Shown one piece after another: positions 1-8,804 of a DNA stretch of 64,000 nucleotides. The DNA is from Halodesulfovibrio aestuarii. GTDB taxonomy: Bacteria; Desulfobacterota; Desulfovibrionia; Desulfovibrionales; Desulfovibrionaceae. Position 1 is the first letter of the stretch; each line of letters starts with the position of its first letter. The notes under the pieces were generated by a model, which saw only the letters and a list, made by a program, of their open reading frames with translations, searched no databases and was not told where the DNA came from. Made by a program: the position numbers and the translations under genes. The stretch lies in assembly GCF_050571805.1 (NCBI RefSeq), contig NZ_CP192219.1; one strand, 5' to 3'.

Positions 1-256
1 CATTGTCTGCAAGAAAAATGAGAGCAGGCTGTTTGGTGCGTCCGCGGAGTCGTCGTGTGAGTTCAAAACCGTCGTGAGGCTCTTTTATGGAAACCGCCAC
101 GACCAGAACAGCGTACTCAATGGCACCGAGCAATTCCAGTGCTTCGTCCACATGCACGGCCTCGCCCACTATACGTACGAAATCAACAGGTTCGAAAAAA
201 TTTCGGAGCTGTGTGCGGATTTCCGGATCTGGATGAACAAGGAGTGTTGGTAACAT
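1..256 (-). CDS. Response-regulator receiver domain, partial, degenerate
   Basis: Only the first 85 or so residues are in the window; the gene runs off the left edge. The ATG lies at 254-256 and I see no clear ribosome binding site. The protein begins MLPTLLVHPDPEIR and later has HDGFELTRRLR, which fits the fold of a two-component receiver domain (beta1, then the alpha2/beta3 region). The usual acidic pair after beta1 is replaced by His-Pro, and the phospho-acceptor Asp expected before the DGFEL segment is absent (the stretch reads VVAVSIKEP). I infer a pseudo-receiver that may act without phosphorylation. The output domain is not visible. Confidence 0.6.
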   Translation of the reverse strand, partial: MLPTLLVHPDPEIRTQLRNFFEPVDFVRIVGEAVHVDEALELLGAIEYAVLVVAVSIKEPHDGFELTRRLRGRTKQPALIFLADN

Positions 257-570
257 AGTCGGCAACCGTGATTAGAAAGCTGAAAAAAGATAAATAACTG
301 ACTCAATCAATACTACATTCTCAACAGCGGCATGTGAAGGAAAACTCTTTTTTCTTTGGTTGAACAGTGAGTTTGTAGCTAAAAACGAAATAATCAGCAA
401 AGCGCAAATAGAGTTATCCGAAGAAATCCACGGCAGGGAAGTGTCTTTTCCGCTGTTTTTTGCGTCAGGAGGCTGTTCTTGAGAATCCAATGATCACGTA
501 TGGTAATCTCTTCCATTGGAGGTGCAAAAAACTCGTCTGAGGTGTGCATTATCATGCTCGTACTTGGTAT
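257..570. other. Intergenic stretch, no supported gene
   Basis: Between the receiver gene and the rny terminator I see only weak open frames on the minus strand. The best is a 72-residue frame (272-490) that would need a TTG start with no ribosome binding site. It has one hydrophobic patch and no motif I recognise, so I do not call a gene. Confidence 0.4.
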
Positions 571-600
571 AAAAAAAGACCGCACAATGTGCGGTCTTTC
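571..600 (-). terminator. Intrinsic terminator after rny
   Basis: An 11-bp perfect stem (575-585 with 589-599) has a 3-base loop and, reading the minus strand, is followed by a T run. It lies 25 bases after the rny stop codon and probably ends the glmU-zapB-zapA-rny transcription unit. Confidence 0.85.
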
Positions 601-624
601 TTGCATTCACAAAAGAATTTTTTG

Positions 625-2184
625 CTATTTTGCAAAGCCTACTGCGCGACGTTCGCGAATTACAGTAACGCGAATCTGACCCGGGTAGGTAAGATTATTT
701 TCAATCTTATCAGCAATCTCTTTACAGAGCAGGTAGGTTGAATCGTCATCAACGTTGTCGGAATTAACCATAACGCGGATTTCGCGACCAGCCTGAATAG
801 CGTATGCTTTGGCTACGCCGTCAAATGCTGTTGCAATGCCTTCAAGTTCTTCAAGGCGTTTAACATAGTTCTCAAGGAGTTCTTTACGAGCTCCTGGACG
901 AGCACCGGACAGAGAATCCGCAGCTTGAACGAGAACTGCAAGAGCAGTGGTTGGCGGGGTATCTTCATGGTGCGCTGCAATTGCATGCACAATGTCTTTA
1001 GCCTCACCGTATTTTTTAGCCAGATCAGCACCGATAAGTGCGTGCGGGCCTTCAACTTCATGGTCAACAGCTTTACCAAGGTCATGCAGTAAGCCTGCAC
1101 GCTTAGCCTTTTTAATATCAAGGCCAAGTTCAGCAGCCATCATGCCACAGAGAGAAGAGACTTCCAGAGAGTGTTGCAACACGTTTTGGGAGAAACTTGT
1201 GCGGTATTTAAGCTGACCGAGGAACTTGATAAGCTCTGGATGGATACCGTGAACACCAGCGTCGAAAGTAGCCTGCTCACCTACTTCACGAAGCTGAACT
1301 TCCAGCTCTTCCTGCACCTTGCGTACAACATCTTCGATGCGTGCTGGGTGGATACGGCCGTCACTGATAAGACGTTCGAGCGCCATTTTCGCAATCTGGC
1401 GACGCAGCGGGCTGTATGCAGAGAGGATGACTGTTTCTGGGGTATCATCAATAATGAGATCAACACCGGTGGCTGCTTCGATAGCGCGAATGTTACGCCC
1501 TTCACGGCCAATGATGCGTCCTTTCATATCTTCGCTTGGCAGGGTTACTGCGGTGACAGTTTGTTCACCAACATAGTCACCTGCGTAGCGCTGGATAGCA
1601 GTAGCAATAATATGCTGAGATTTGCGGTTAGCAGTCTCTTTTGCTTCCATTTCAATCTGGCGAACCATTTTAGCGGCTTCGTGCTTAGTGCGTGCTTCCA
1701 CTTCGTTGAAGAGGCGTTCTTTTGCTTCTTCGATGGTAAGTCCAGATACTTCTTGTAATTTCAATTCCTGCTCATCAAGTTTGGAGTCGAGCAGGGCAAT
1801 TTTGTCTTCGATTTTACGTTCTTTGCGGGTGAGGTCTTTTTCCAGAGAAAGCAATTCCTGCTCTTTCTGGTTAGCCTGTTCGCGTTTACGTTCTACACGT
1901 TCACTGAGTTCCTGAATTTTACGGTCGCGAGCTTTGGTTTCATTCTCACGGTCTTTAAAATCACGGTCAATTTCACGTTTTTGTTTATAGATCTCGTCCT
2001 GACCCTGAAGAATGATTTCTTTCTTTTGAGCCTGTGCTTCCTTGCGAGCCTCTTCAATGATGCGTGTGGATAGTTCCTTCGCGTCACCCAATCGCTTAGA
2101 GGAAACAACTTTATGCAGTGCGTATCCGGAGCCAGCTCCAATAACAGCACCAACAAGGACGAGTCCGAATGAGATCAGACTCAT
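625..2184 (-). CDS. rny: Ribonuclease Y
   Basis: This is a membrane-anchored endoribonuclease of 519 residues that starts mRNA turnover at the cytoplasmic face. The start at 2184 is preferred over an upstream in-frame start because AGAAAAGG lies just before it and the protein then begins MSLISFG, followed directly by the N-terminal membrane helix (about residues 4-22). A long charged coiled coil follows (about 30-190), then a KH domain with the GxxG loop IIGREGRNI, then an HD domain with HSLEVSSL and HDLGKAVD supplying metal ligands. Length and domain order match the family. It is the last gene of the zapB-zapA-rny group and has a strong terminator after it. Confidence 0.95.
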   Translation of the reverse strand: MSLISFGLVLVGAVIGAGSGYALHKVVSSKRLGDAKELSTRIIEEARKEAQAQKKEIILQGQDEIYKQKREIDRDFKDRENETKARDRKIQELSERVERKREQANQKEQELLSLEKDLTRKERKIEDKIALLDSKLDEQELKLQEVSGLTIEEAKERLFNEVEARTKHEAAKMVRQIEMEAKETANRKSQHIIATAIQRYAGDYVGEQTVTAVTLPSEDMKGRIIGREGRNIRAIEAATGVDLIIDDTPETVILSAYSPLRRQIAKMALERLISDGRIHPARIEDVVRKVQEELEVQLREVGEQATFDAGVHGIHPELIKFLGQLKYRTSFSQNVLQHSLEVSSLCGMMAAELGLDIKKAKRAGLLHDLGKAVDHEVEGPHALIGADLAKKYGEAKDIVHAIAAHHEDTPPTTALAVLVQAADSLSGARPGARKELLENYVKRLEELEGIATAFDGVAKAYAIQAGREIRVMVNSDNVDDDSTYLLCKEIADKIENNLTYPGQIRVTVIRERRAVGFAK

Positions 2185-2276
2185 ACCTTTTCTCCCGTTA
2201 TTACACACAGATTTGCTGAATCTGCGATGTGTAGTAGTTTAGAGCACAAATGTGCCTTTATATATAAAGTGAGAGT

Positions 2277-2332
2277 GAAAAAAGCCCCGACTGTCTGCAT
2301 TGTAGTAATACAGTATGGTCTACTACAAGCAG
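2277..2332 (-). promoter_or_regulatory. Hairpin plus T run between zapA and rny
   Basis: Reading the minus strand, CTGCTTGTAGTA pairs with TACTACAATGCAG across a 13-base loop with one bulged T (2321-2332 with 2295-2307). About ten bases later comes GGGGCTTTTTTC. It could be an attenuator that reduces read-through into rny, or part of a small RNA. The spacing between stem and T run is too long for a textbook terminator. Confidence 0.4.
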
Positions 2333-2356
2333 GAACATATGCCAATTTAAGGCAGC

Positions 2357-2644
2357 TTATTCCTGCGATGCTGCGTCATTATCTGCGCAGCTTTCCACTC
2401 TCGTTGCTAATCGTTCTAATCGTTGTTCAAGCGCCAGCAGCTTGTCTGATGTTTGTAAATAATCATCTGCAAGTCCTAAAACAAGGAAGGTGAGCAACTT
2501 TTCCTTGCTTATCGGCATACCCGGACTGTAGAGCGCGCTATAGCGATCTTCTACAAGAATTTTAGCTCGTTCAACAGTGTCATGATCTGTTTCGGATTTG
2601 AAAGAGACCTCAGTGCCGAGTATCTTCAGAGTGAAGCTGCGCAT
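2357..2644 (-). CDS. zapA: Cell division protein ZapA
   Basis: A 95-residue protein that promotes FtsZ filament bundling at the division site. The N-terminal segment MRSFTLKILGTEVSFKSE is the typical ZapA beta strand pair, followed by helical segments (residues 22-60) and a C-terminal coiled coil (about 60-88) used for dimer and tetramer formation. Its stop-to-start gap to the upstream zapB gene is only 6 bases, so the two are surely co-transcribed. The 172 bases between zapA and rny contain a hairpin, noted separately. In many bacteria 6S RNA lies next to zapA, but I could not fit a 6S fold here. Confidence 0.9.
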   Translation of the reverse strand: MRSFTLKILGTEVSFKSETDHDTVERAKILVEDRYSALYSPGMPISKEKLLTFLVLGLADDYLQTSDKLLALEQRLERLATRVESCADNDAASQE

Positions 2645-2650
2645 AGCGTA

Positions 2651-2887
2651 TTACATTGAGTCTGTAGAGTTTGAAAGCCTGGACAGCAGACCGTCAATGC
2701 GGCCCATAACTGCATCTTTCGTGGAACGTTCACGTTCCAGCTCTTCCTTCAAAGTGCGGTTCTCTTCTTCGAGCACAGAAAGACTTACTTCAACTTCTTC
2801 TTTAAGCTGAATGTTTTCATTCTTAAGGGTCTCAACTTCTTCAAGAAGAGATTCCAATCTTTGTTCTAAACGGTCTATAAGTTCCAT
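2651..2887 (-). CDS. zapB: ZapB-like cell division coiled-coil protein
   Basis: A 78-residue protein that is almost entirely one acidic coiled coil, with heptad Leu/Ile positions such as LEQRLESLLEEVETLKNEN. This is the form expected of ZapB, which links ZapA-FtsZ to the nucleoid terminus region. The family has little sequence conservation, so the call leans on size, predicted coiled coil and the position 6 bases before zapA. AAAGGA lies about 12 bases before the ATG. Confidence 0.8.
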   Translation of the reverse strand: MELIDRLEQRLESLLEEVETLKNENIQLKEEVEVSLSVLEEENRTLKEELERERSTKDAVMGRIDGLLSRLSNSTDSM

Positions 2888-2924
2888 AAGCTTTAACTAT
2901 CCTTTTTGGTACCAGAAATCAATA

Positions 2925-4298
2925 CTAGCATTTTTTGGGCAAGTTTTTTTGCCTGCTGCGAGCAACAGCAACAGAGTTTTCAGGAATATCTTTAGTTATA
3001 ACGGAGCCGGCTCCCACAAGGGAATTTTTTCCTACACAAACCGGAGCAACCAGCGAGGTGTTTGAGCCAATGAAGGCGTAATCTTCGATGGTTGTTTTGT
3101 GCTTGTTCACACCGTCGTAGTTACAAGTAATTGTACCTGCGCCAATGTTAACACCAGTACCTACTTCGGTGTCACCAAGGTAAGTGAAGTGGTTTGCTTT
3201 GGAGCCTACTCCCAATACGGATTTTTTCATTTCTACAAAGTTGCCAACTTTGGCACCTTGTTCCATGACAGCACCCGGGCGAAGTCGTGCGTAAGGACCT
3301 GCTGAGCAGTCTTTACCGACAGTTGCGCCATCAAGGTGACTAAATGGATGAATAACACATCCTTCCGCTAAATTGGAATCTTTAATCCAAGTGTTAGAAT
3401 AAATTTCAGCACCGCGTGATACATGGGTTTTTCCATAAATTTCACACGGTCCATGCAGCACTGCTCCCGGCTCAAGTGTTACCCTTGGGCCAAGACGCAC
3501 GTATTCCGGCGCATGGATGGTAACACCTTGATCCAGCCATTCCATAACGAGATTGGCACGGAGTAGAGACTCAGAACGTACGAGTTCTGCAGGATTGTTA
3601 ATACCGAGCAGATGCGGGTCGTTCCCACAGTCTACACCGGTAACGGTCAATTGTTGTTCAACCGCAAATCCTATCAGATCTGTGATATAATATTCACCGC
3701 TCTTGTTCTCATTGCTGAGCCGCTTGAGGAGTGGTGTAACACTTGCAATATTGAGCAGGTAGATGCCTGCGTTAATTTCTCGGGGTTCCGGACCATGCAG
3801 GCCTTCGTCGTAGTCTTTTGCTTCGATGATAGCTGCTACATCTCCAAGATGACGCACAACGCGGCCGAACGAGCCGGGGTGTGGAAGGGTAAGGGTCATG
3901 AAACCAATATCAGCGTTACTGGTAAGAGACTCTTTCAAAAAATTGATGAGCCGGGGCTGCGGTAATAACGGAGTGTCACCATTAATAACGAGAACATGAG
4001 TAAGACCGGACTCTACGAGTTCGTCCCATGCTGTCTGTAATGCGTGTCCTGTACCGAGCTGTTCGGTTTGATGAATAAAGTTACGGTCTTCGCCTGCGAA
4101 TGCTTGTTCGACCATTTCTGCTTTATGGCCGATAACAGTCCAGATGCCTTCGCCGAAGAGCGGATCTAATGCGGTATATACATAACGGAGCATTGGTGCA
4201 CCTAAAAGTTCCTGTAGAACTTTAGGTTTGTCAGAATGCATGCGGGTACCTTTACCTGCAGCAAGCACAAGCGCTCCGATTGTTTCTCTGGCAGACAT
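2925..4298 (-). CDS. glmU: Bifunctional GlmU (UDP-GlcNAc synthesis)
   Basis: This 457-residue cytoplasmic enzyme acetylates glucosamine-1-phosphate and then joins it to UTP to give UDP-N-acetylglucosamine for peptidoglycan and lipopolysaccharide. The N-terminal uridylyltransferase domain carries the nucleotide-binding loop LAAGKGTRM (residues 12-20) and the conserved INGDTPLL segment. From about residue 250 onward hexapeptide repeats form a left-handed beta helix, with KVGNFVEMKKS and NIGAGTITCNYDG typical of the acetyltransferase active site. AGGAGT lies just before the ATG at 4298. It starts the group that continues with zapB, zapA and rny. Confidence 0.96.
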   Translation of the reverse strand: MSARETIGALVLAAGKGTRMHSDKPKVLQELLGAPMLRYVYTALDPLFGEGIWTVIGHKAEMVEQAFAGEDRNFIHQTEQLGTGHALQTAWDELVESGLTHVLVINGDTPLLPQPRLINFLKESLTSNADIGFMTLTLPHPGSFGRVVRHLGDVAAIIEAKDYDEGLHGPEPREINAGIYLLNIASVTPLLKRLSNENKSGEYYITDLIGFAVEQQLTVTGVDCGNDPHLLGINNPAELVRSESLLRANLVMEWLDQGVTIHAPEYVRLGPRVTLEPGAVLHGPCEIYGKTHVSRGAEIYSNTWIKDSNLAEGCVIHPFSHLDGATVGKDCSAGPYARLRPGAVMEQGAKVGNFVEMKKSVLGVGSKANHFTYLGDTEVGTGVNIGAGTITCNYDGVNKHKTTIEDYAFIGSNTSLVAPVCVGKNSLVGAGSVITKDIPENSVAVARSRQKNLPKKC

Positions 4299-4477
4299 TT
4301 TTACTCCTGAGATAACATGGTAACAAGTACTTCTAACGCCTATGTAGTACGTGTGGGAGCAGGGATTTGTCTAGTAGAAACGTACAATAGATGCTGATAA
4401 GAACGAGGGCAAGAGGCGTAGGCAGGAGCGTTTTGAGGATGTTTTTTATGGCGCAGTAAGATGAAATGGTTGGTAAC

Positions 4478-4512
4478 AAAAAAAACAGGCTGTCCGAAAA
4501 CAGCCTGTTTTT
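4478..4512 (-). terminator. Terminator of the F1 ATP synthase operon
   Basis: A 13-bp stem (4481-4493 with 4500-4512) with loop CCGAAA is followed on the minus strand by a run of eight T. It lies 21 bases past the atpC stop. Confidence 0.9.
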
Positions 4513-4533
4513 AATATTGCGATCGTCTGAATA

Positions 4534-4938
4534 TTATTCAGAATCAAGCAGTTTGAGGCGATGAAGTGAACGAGCAAGAGCTGCTCGGGCGCGAGCGTAA
4601 TCAACAGAGTCCATTTCCATGGACATGCGTTGTTCAGCACGCTCTTTAGCCTGACGCGCACGGTCAAGATCGATATCTTCAGCACGCTCAGCAGCCTCAG
4701 CAAGGATGGTTACCTTGTTCTCGGAGACTTCTGCAAAACCGCCGGAGATAAACACGTAGCGTGTCTGTCCACCAACGTTATAGTGCAGAGGCCCGATTTG
4801 CAGGGCAGCAAGGAACGGGATGTGGTTTGGTAAGATACCAAATTCACCGTTGATTCCAGGTGCGCCTACATAGTCCACATCTTCACTAAGTACGAGCCGA
4901 TCTGGCGTAACAATCTCGAGACGAAGTGTAATTTCCAT
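4534..4938 (-). CDS. atpC: ATP synthase F1 epsilon subunit
   Basis: The 134-residue epsilon subunit belongs to the central rotor stalk and can inhibit ATP hydrolysis. The N-terminal beta sandwich contains the conserved GEFGILPNHIPFLAAL segment (about residues 31-46) and GGFAEVSENKVTILAE (about 66-81). Two C-terminal helices rich in Arg, Ala and Glu follow. The gene is the last of the F1 operon, 20 bases after atpD, with a strong terminator downstream. Confidence 0.95.
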   Translation of the reverse strand: MEITLRLEIVTPDRLVLSEDVDYVGAPGINGEFGILPNHIPFLAALQIGPLHYNVGGQTRYVFISGGFAEVSENKVTILAEAAERAEDIDLDRARQAKERAEQRMSMEMDSVDYARARAALARSLHRLKLLDSE

Positions 4939-4958
4939 AAGTCAGCTCCTTTTAGGGA

Positions 4959-6368
4959 TTAAGCCTGCTGACCCTGGTTGTACTTCTCGATAGCCATTTC
5001 GATGCCGCCGACCATGTAGAAGTCGTTTTCGGCCATGTGGTCGTAGTCACCGTCAAGAATGCCTCTAAAGCCTTTGATGGTGTCTTCAAGTTTAACATAT
5101 TCACCAGGGGTACCGGTAAATACTTCCGCTACGTGGAACGGCTGGGAAAGGAAACGCTGAATACGACGAGCGCGTGCTACAACGAGCTGGTCTTCATCAG
5201 AGAGTTCGTCCATACCGAGAATTGCGATGATGTCCTGAAGATCTTTGTACTTCTGGAGAATCATCTGCACTTCACGAGCGATTGCGTAGTGTTCTTCACC
5301 TACAACGTTCGGGTCAAGAATACGGGAGGTAGAGTCAAGTGGATCTACCGCTGGGTAAATACCCAGTTCCGCAATCTGACGGGAAAGTACGAGAGTACCG
5401 TCAAGGTGAGAGAATGTGGTTGCCGGAGCAGGGTCAGTCAAGTCATCAGCAGGTACGTATACAGCCTGAACAGAGGTAATAGAACCTTTGGTTGTGGATG
5501 TAATACGTTCCTGGAGGCCACCAAGGTCAGTACCGAGAGTAGGCTGGTAACCTACCGCAGATGGCATACGACCGAGGAGTGCAGATACTTCGGAACCAGC
5601 CTGAGTAAAGCGGAAGATGTTGTCAACGAAGAGAAGCACGTCCTGGTTCTCTTCATCACGGTAGTATTCCGCACAGGTAAGAGCAGTAAGCGCAACACGT
5701 GCACGTGCCCCTGGAGGTTCGTTCATCTGACCATATACGAGGGCGGCTTTCTCAAGAACGCCCGCGTCTTTCATTTCATGGTAAAGGTCGTTACCTTCAC
5801 GGGTACGTTCACCTACACCAGCGAATACGGAGATACCACCGTGCTGCTTTGCGATGTTGTTAATCATTTCCATGAGGATAACTGTTTTACCTACACCCGC
5901 ACCACCGAAGAGACCCATTTTACCACCCTTAGGGAATGGAATGAGAAGGTCTACAACTTTAATGCCGGTTTCAAGAACTTCAACGTTAGTGTCCTGCTCG
6001 GTGAAAGACGGAGCAGGGCGGTGAATAGGCATACGCTTTTTAGCGTCAATAGGGCCCATTTCATCCACTGGTACACCAACAACGTTCATGATGCGACCAA
6101 GGGAAGCATCACCAACTGGTACAGTAATAGCTGCGCCAGTATCAGTTGCTTCCATACCACGAACAAGACCTTCGGTAGCGTCCATCGCAATGGTACGAAC
6201 TACGTTGTCGCCAAGATGCTGTGCTACTTCACAGATGAGCACAGGGGCGTCGGTGTTATTCGGGTTATCAATTTTAACAGCATTCAGAATATTCGGCAGG
6301 TTGCCATCGGCAAACTCGATATCAACAACCGCGCCGATAACCTGAACGATTTTACCTACGTTAGCCAT
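4959..6368 (-). CDS. atpD: ATP synthase F1 beta subunit
   Basis: The catalytic beta subunit has 469 residues. The P-loop GGAGVGKT lies near residue 155, the catalytic glutamate segment GVGERTREGNDLYHEM follows, and ALLGRMPSAVGYQPTL is the family signature. The lever segment reads DELSDED rather than the more common DELSEED, a conservative change. It sits between atpG and atpC in the usual order and uses an ATG preceded by GGGAGCG. There is no sign of damage. Confidence 0.98.
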   Translation of the reverse strand: MANVGKIVQVIGAVVDIEFADGNLPNILNAVKIDNPNNTDAPVLICEVAQHLGDNVVRTIAMDATEGLVRGMEATDTGAAITVPVGDASLGRIMNVVGVPVDEMGPIDAKKRMPIHRPAPSFTEQDTNVEVLETGIKVVDLLIPFPKGGKMGLFGGAGVGKTVILMEMINNIAKQHGGISVFAGVGERTREGNDLYHEMKDAGVLEKAALVYGQMNEPPGARARVALTALTCAEYYRDEENQDVLLFVDNIFRFTQAGSEVSALLGRMPSAVGYQPTLGTDLGGLQERITSTTKGSITSVQAVYVPADDLTDPAPATTFSHLDGTLVLSRQIAELGIYPAVDPLDSTSRILDPNVVGEEHYAIAREVQMILQKYKDLQDIIAILGMDELSDEDQLVVARARRIQRFLSQPFHVAEVFTGTPGEYVKLEDTIKGFRGILDGDYDHMAENDFYMVGGIEMAIEKYNQGQQA

Positions 6369-6387
6369 AGCTTATTCGCTCCCTTAC

Positions 6388-7275
6388 TTATCCTTTCAGC
6401 GCTTCAGCGCCACCGACAATATCCATTAGGTCACTGGTAATGGCAGCCTGACGGGTCTTGTTGTAGATAAGTGTCAGGTTGTCGACCATTTCGTCACAGT
6501 TCTTTGTGGCATTATCCATAGCTGCCATACGAGCTGCATGCTCAGATGCAGAAGTGTCAAGCAGACCACGGTAAATCTGGACCTTAATAAAGCGGGGCAG
6601 AAGCTCTGCAAGGAGACCTTCTACGGCTGGTTCGTAAATAAACTCTTTTTTCACACCATAGGTATCATCTTCTTCAACCTCAGGTGCATGTTCAGAGGAC
6701 ATAGGGAGAATCTGTTGTTCAACAGGAATCTGTTTCCCCATGCTTACGAATTCGCCATAAATGAGTACAACTTCATCAAATTCACCGGTGAGGTAGGAAT
6801 GGATAACTTCCATTCCCAGCTCGTTAGCAAGAGAGAAATCAAAATTGCCCATCACATCCGGGTAGCCTTTTACAAGGTCAAACTCAGATTTGTGTGCAAA
6901 ATCGCGTCCTTTCTTACCTACGCAGTAGAATTTAACTTCTTTACCTTCTGCGGTCTTTGCTTTGGCAAGCTTGTTAGCCTTAGAAATAAGGCCAGCATTA
7001 AAGCTGCCGCAGAGTCCGCGGTCGGAAGTTGCGAGCACAATCGCACAAGTTTTGATTTCCTCACGGACTTCAAGCAGTGGATGTGCATTCTCGTCTGCCT
7101 TGCTGGCAAGATCACCCAGCATCTCGTAGAATTTTTCCGCATAAGGGCGGAAGCGTTCGATACGAGACTGGGCACCACGCAGTTTTGCAGAAGCAACCAT
7201 GTTCATTGCTTTTGTAATCTGCTTGGTTTTCTTAACCCCAGCAATCTGTAGTTGGACATCTTTCAATGAAGGCAT
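6388..7275 (-). CDS. atpG: ATP synthase F1 gamma subunit
   Basis: The 295-residue gamma subunit is the rotating shaft. The N-terminal helix (PSLKDVQLQIAGVKKTKQI, then TKAMNMVASAKL) and the C-terminal helix (NLTLIYNKTRQAAITSDL) form the coiled coil that enters the alpha3-beta3 ring. The conserved ATSDRGLCGSFN segment lies near residue 83. It lies 19 bases before atpD and 16 bases after atpA in an unbroken operon. Confidence 0.97.
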   Translation of the reverse strand: MPSLKDVQLQIAGVKKTKQITKAMNMVASAKLRGAQSRIERFRPYAEKFYEMLGDLASKADENAHPLLEVREEIKTCAIVLATSDRGLCGSFNAGLISKANKLAKAKTAEGKEVKFYCVGKKGRDFAHKSEFDLVKGYPDVMGNFDFSLANELGMEVIHSYLTGEFDEVVLIYGEFVSMGKQIPVEQQILPMSSEHAPEVEEDDTYGVKKEFIYEPAVEGLLAELLPRFIKVQIYRGLLDTSASEHAARMAAMDNATKNCDEMVDNLTLIYNKTRQAAITSDLMDIVGGAEALKG

Positions 7276-7291
7276 AAACTACCTCCAATCC

Positions 7292-8800
7292 TTAAGCGCT
7301 AAAGCTTTTTTTGAACTCGTCGATAGCGGCTTTCAGGCGGCCTTCAATATCGTCGTCAATGACTGCACGATCTTTGAGGTCAGCAAGAATGTCGGACTTG
7401 GAAGAACGCAGGAAGTCAAGCAAGCCGGATTCGAATTCACGAATCTTGTCAACTTCAACGTCATCCATGAAACCACGAGTAGCAGCATACATAGACGAAA
7501 TCTGTTCGCAGAATTCCATTGGCTCGTACTGAGGCTGTTTGAGCAGCTCAACGAGACGGGCACCACGATTCAGTTTAGCCTGTGTTGCTTTATCAAGGTC
7601 AGAACCGAACTGAGCAAACGCTGCGAGTTCACGGTACTGAGCAAGATCAAGACGCATTGTACCTGCAACCTGCTTCATAGCCTTAATCTGAGCAGCACCA
7701 CCAACACGGGATACGGAAAGACCTACGTTAATCGCAGGGCGGATACCAGCGTTGAAGAGGTTTGGCTCAAGGTAAACCTGACCGTCAGTAATGGAAATTA
7801 CGTTGGTAGGAATGTATGCAGATACGTCGCCAGCCTGAGTTTCAATGATAGGCAGAGCAGTCATTGAACCAGCACCGAGATTGTCGTTAACTTTAGCTGC
7901 ACGCTCAAGAAGTCTGGAGTGCAGGTAGAATACGTCACCCGGGAACGCTTCACGTCCTGGAGGGCGACGGAGCAAGAGAGACATCTGGCGGTACGCAGTA
8001 GCCTGTTTGGACAGATCATCGTAAACGATGAGTGCGTGCTTGCCGTTGTCACGGTAGTGCTCAGCCATGGTACAGCCGGTGTATGCAGAAATAAACTGCA
8101 ATGGTGCCGGCTCAGAAGCGGTAGCAGAGATGATGGTTGTGTATTCCATCGCGCCGTGCTTCTTAAGGGTATCTGCTACAAGAGCAACGGTAGATTTTTT
8201 CTGACCGATAGCTACGTAGAAGCAGTGAATGTCAGTATTTTTCTGTGCAAGAATAGCGTCGAGACATACAGCTGTTTTACCAACCTGACGGTCACCGATA
8301 ACCAGTTCACGCTGACCACGACCTACTGGGGTCATTGCGTCAATAGCTTTAATACCGGTAGGCATTGGCTCGTGAACGGATTTACGTGCAATGATACCAG
8401 GAGCTTTAAGTTCAACAGGACGAACCTGAGGAGCTTCAACTGGACCAAGACCGTCAATTGGCTGACCAAGTGGGTTCAATACACGACCCATAACTTCGTC
8501 ACCAACCGGTACGGAGAAGATCTGACCAGTACGTTTTACTGTGTCGCCTTCTTTTACACCTGTGTCGTCGCCAAGAAGAGCAACACCAACGTTGTCTTCT
8601 TCGAGGTTAAGAACCATGCCCATAAGGCCGCCTGGGAATTCCAGCAGCTCCATGGCCATAGCATTACGTACACCGTATACACGAGCGATACCGTCACCAA
8701 CATACAGTACAGTACCGGTTTCGCTCATTTCTACACGCTGTTCGTAATTCTCGATCTGGCTTTCAATAATTTGGGAGATTTCTTCTGCTTTAATCTGCAT
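7292..8800 (-). CDS. atpA: ATP synthase F1 alpha subunit
   Basis: The 502-residue alpha subunit forms the non-catalytic nucleotide sites. The P-loop GDRQVGKTA is near residue 170, and PAINVGLSVSRVGGAAQ is the family signature. A GTG four codons upstream is in frame, but the ATG at 8800 is chosen because GAGGGGTGAG lies about 8 bases before it and the protein then begins MQIKAEEIS as in relatives. The start overlaps the end of the region used by atpH, whose TAG is at 8805, so translation is probably coupled. Confidence 0.97.
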   Translation of the reverse strand: MQIKAEEISQIIESQIENYEQRVEMSETGTVLYVGDGIARVYGVRNAMAMELLEFPGGLMGMVLNLEEDNVGVALLGDDTGVKEGDTVKRTGQIFSVPVGDEVMGRVLNPLGQPIDGLGPVEAPQVRPVELKAPGIIARKSVHEPMPTGIKAIDAMTPVGRGQRELVIGDRQVGKTAVCLDAILAQKNTDIHCFYVAIGQKKSTVALVADTLKKHGAMEYTTIISATASEPAPLQFISAYTGCTMAEHYRDNGKHALIVYDDLSKQATAYRQMSLLLRRPPGREAFPGDVFYLHSRLLERAAKVNDNLGAGSMTALPIIETQAGDVSAYIPTNVISITDGQVYLEPNLFNAGIRPAINVGLSVSRVGGAAQIKAMKQVAGTMRLDLAQYRELAAFAQFGSDLDKATQAKLNRGARLVELLKQPQYEPMEFCEQISSMYAATRGFMDDVEVDKIREFESGLLDFLRSSKSDILADLKDRAVIDDDIEGRLKAAIDEFKKSFSA

Positions 8801-8804
8801 GGCC

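Noticed and set aside
272..606. Two minus-strand frames of 70-72 codons left of rny
   Set aside because: One needs a TTG start without ribosome binding site; the other begins inside the rny terminator.
2185..2356. 6S RNA between zapA and rny
   Set aside because: Its place would be right, but I could not fit a long closing stem with a central bubble.
5037..6440. 467-codon open frame on the plus strand opposite atpD
   Set aside because: It is the complement of a highly conserved gene, has no family similarity and no ribosome binding site.
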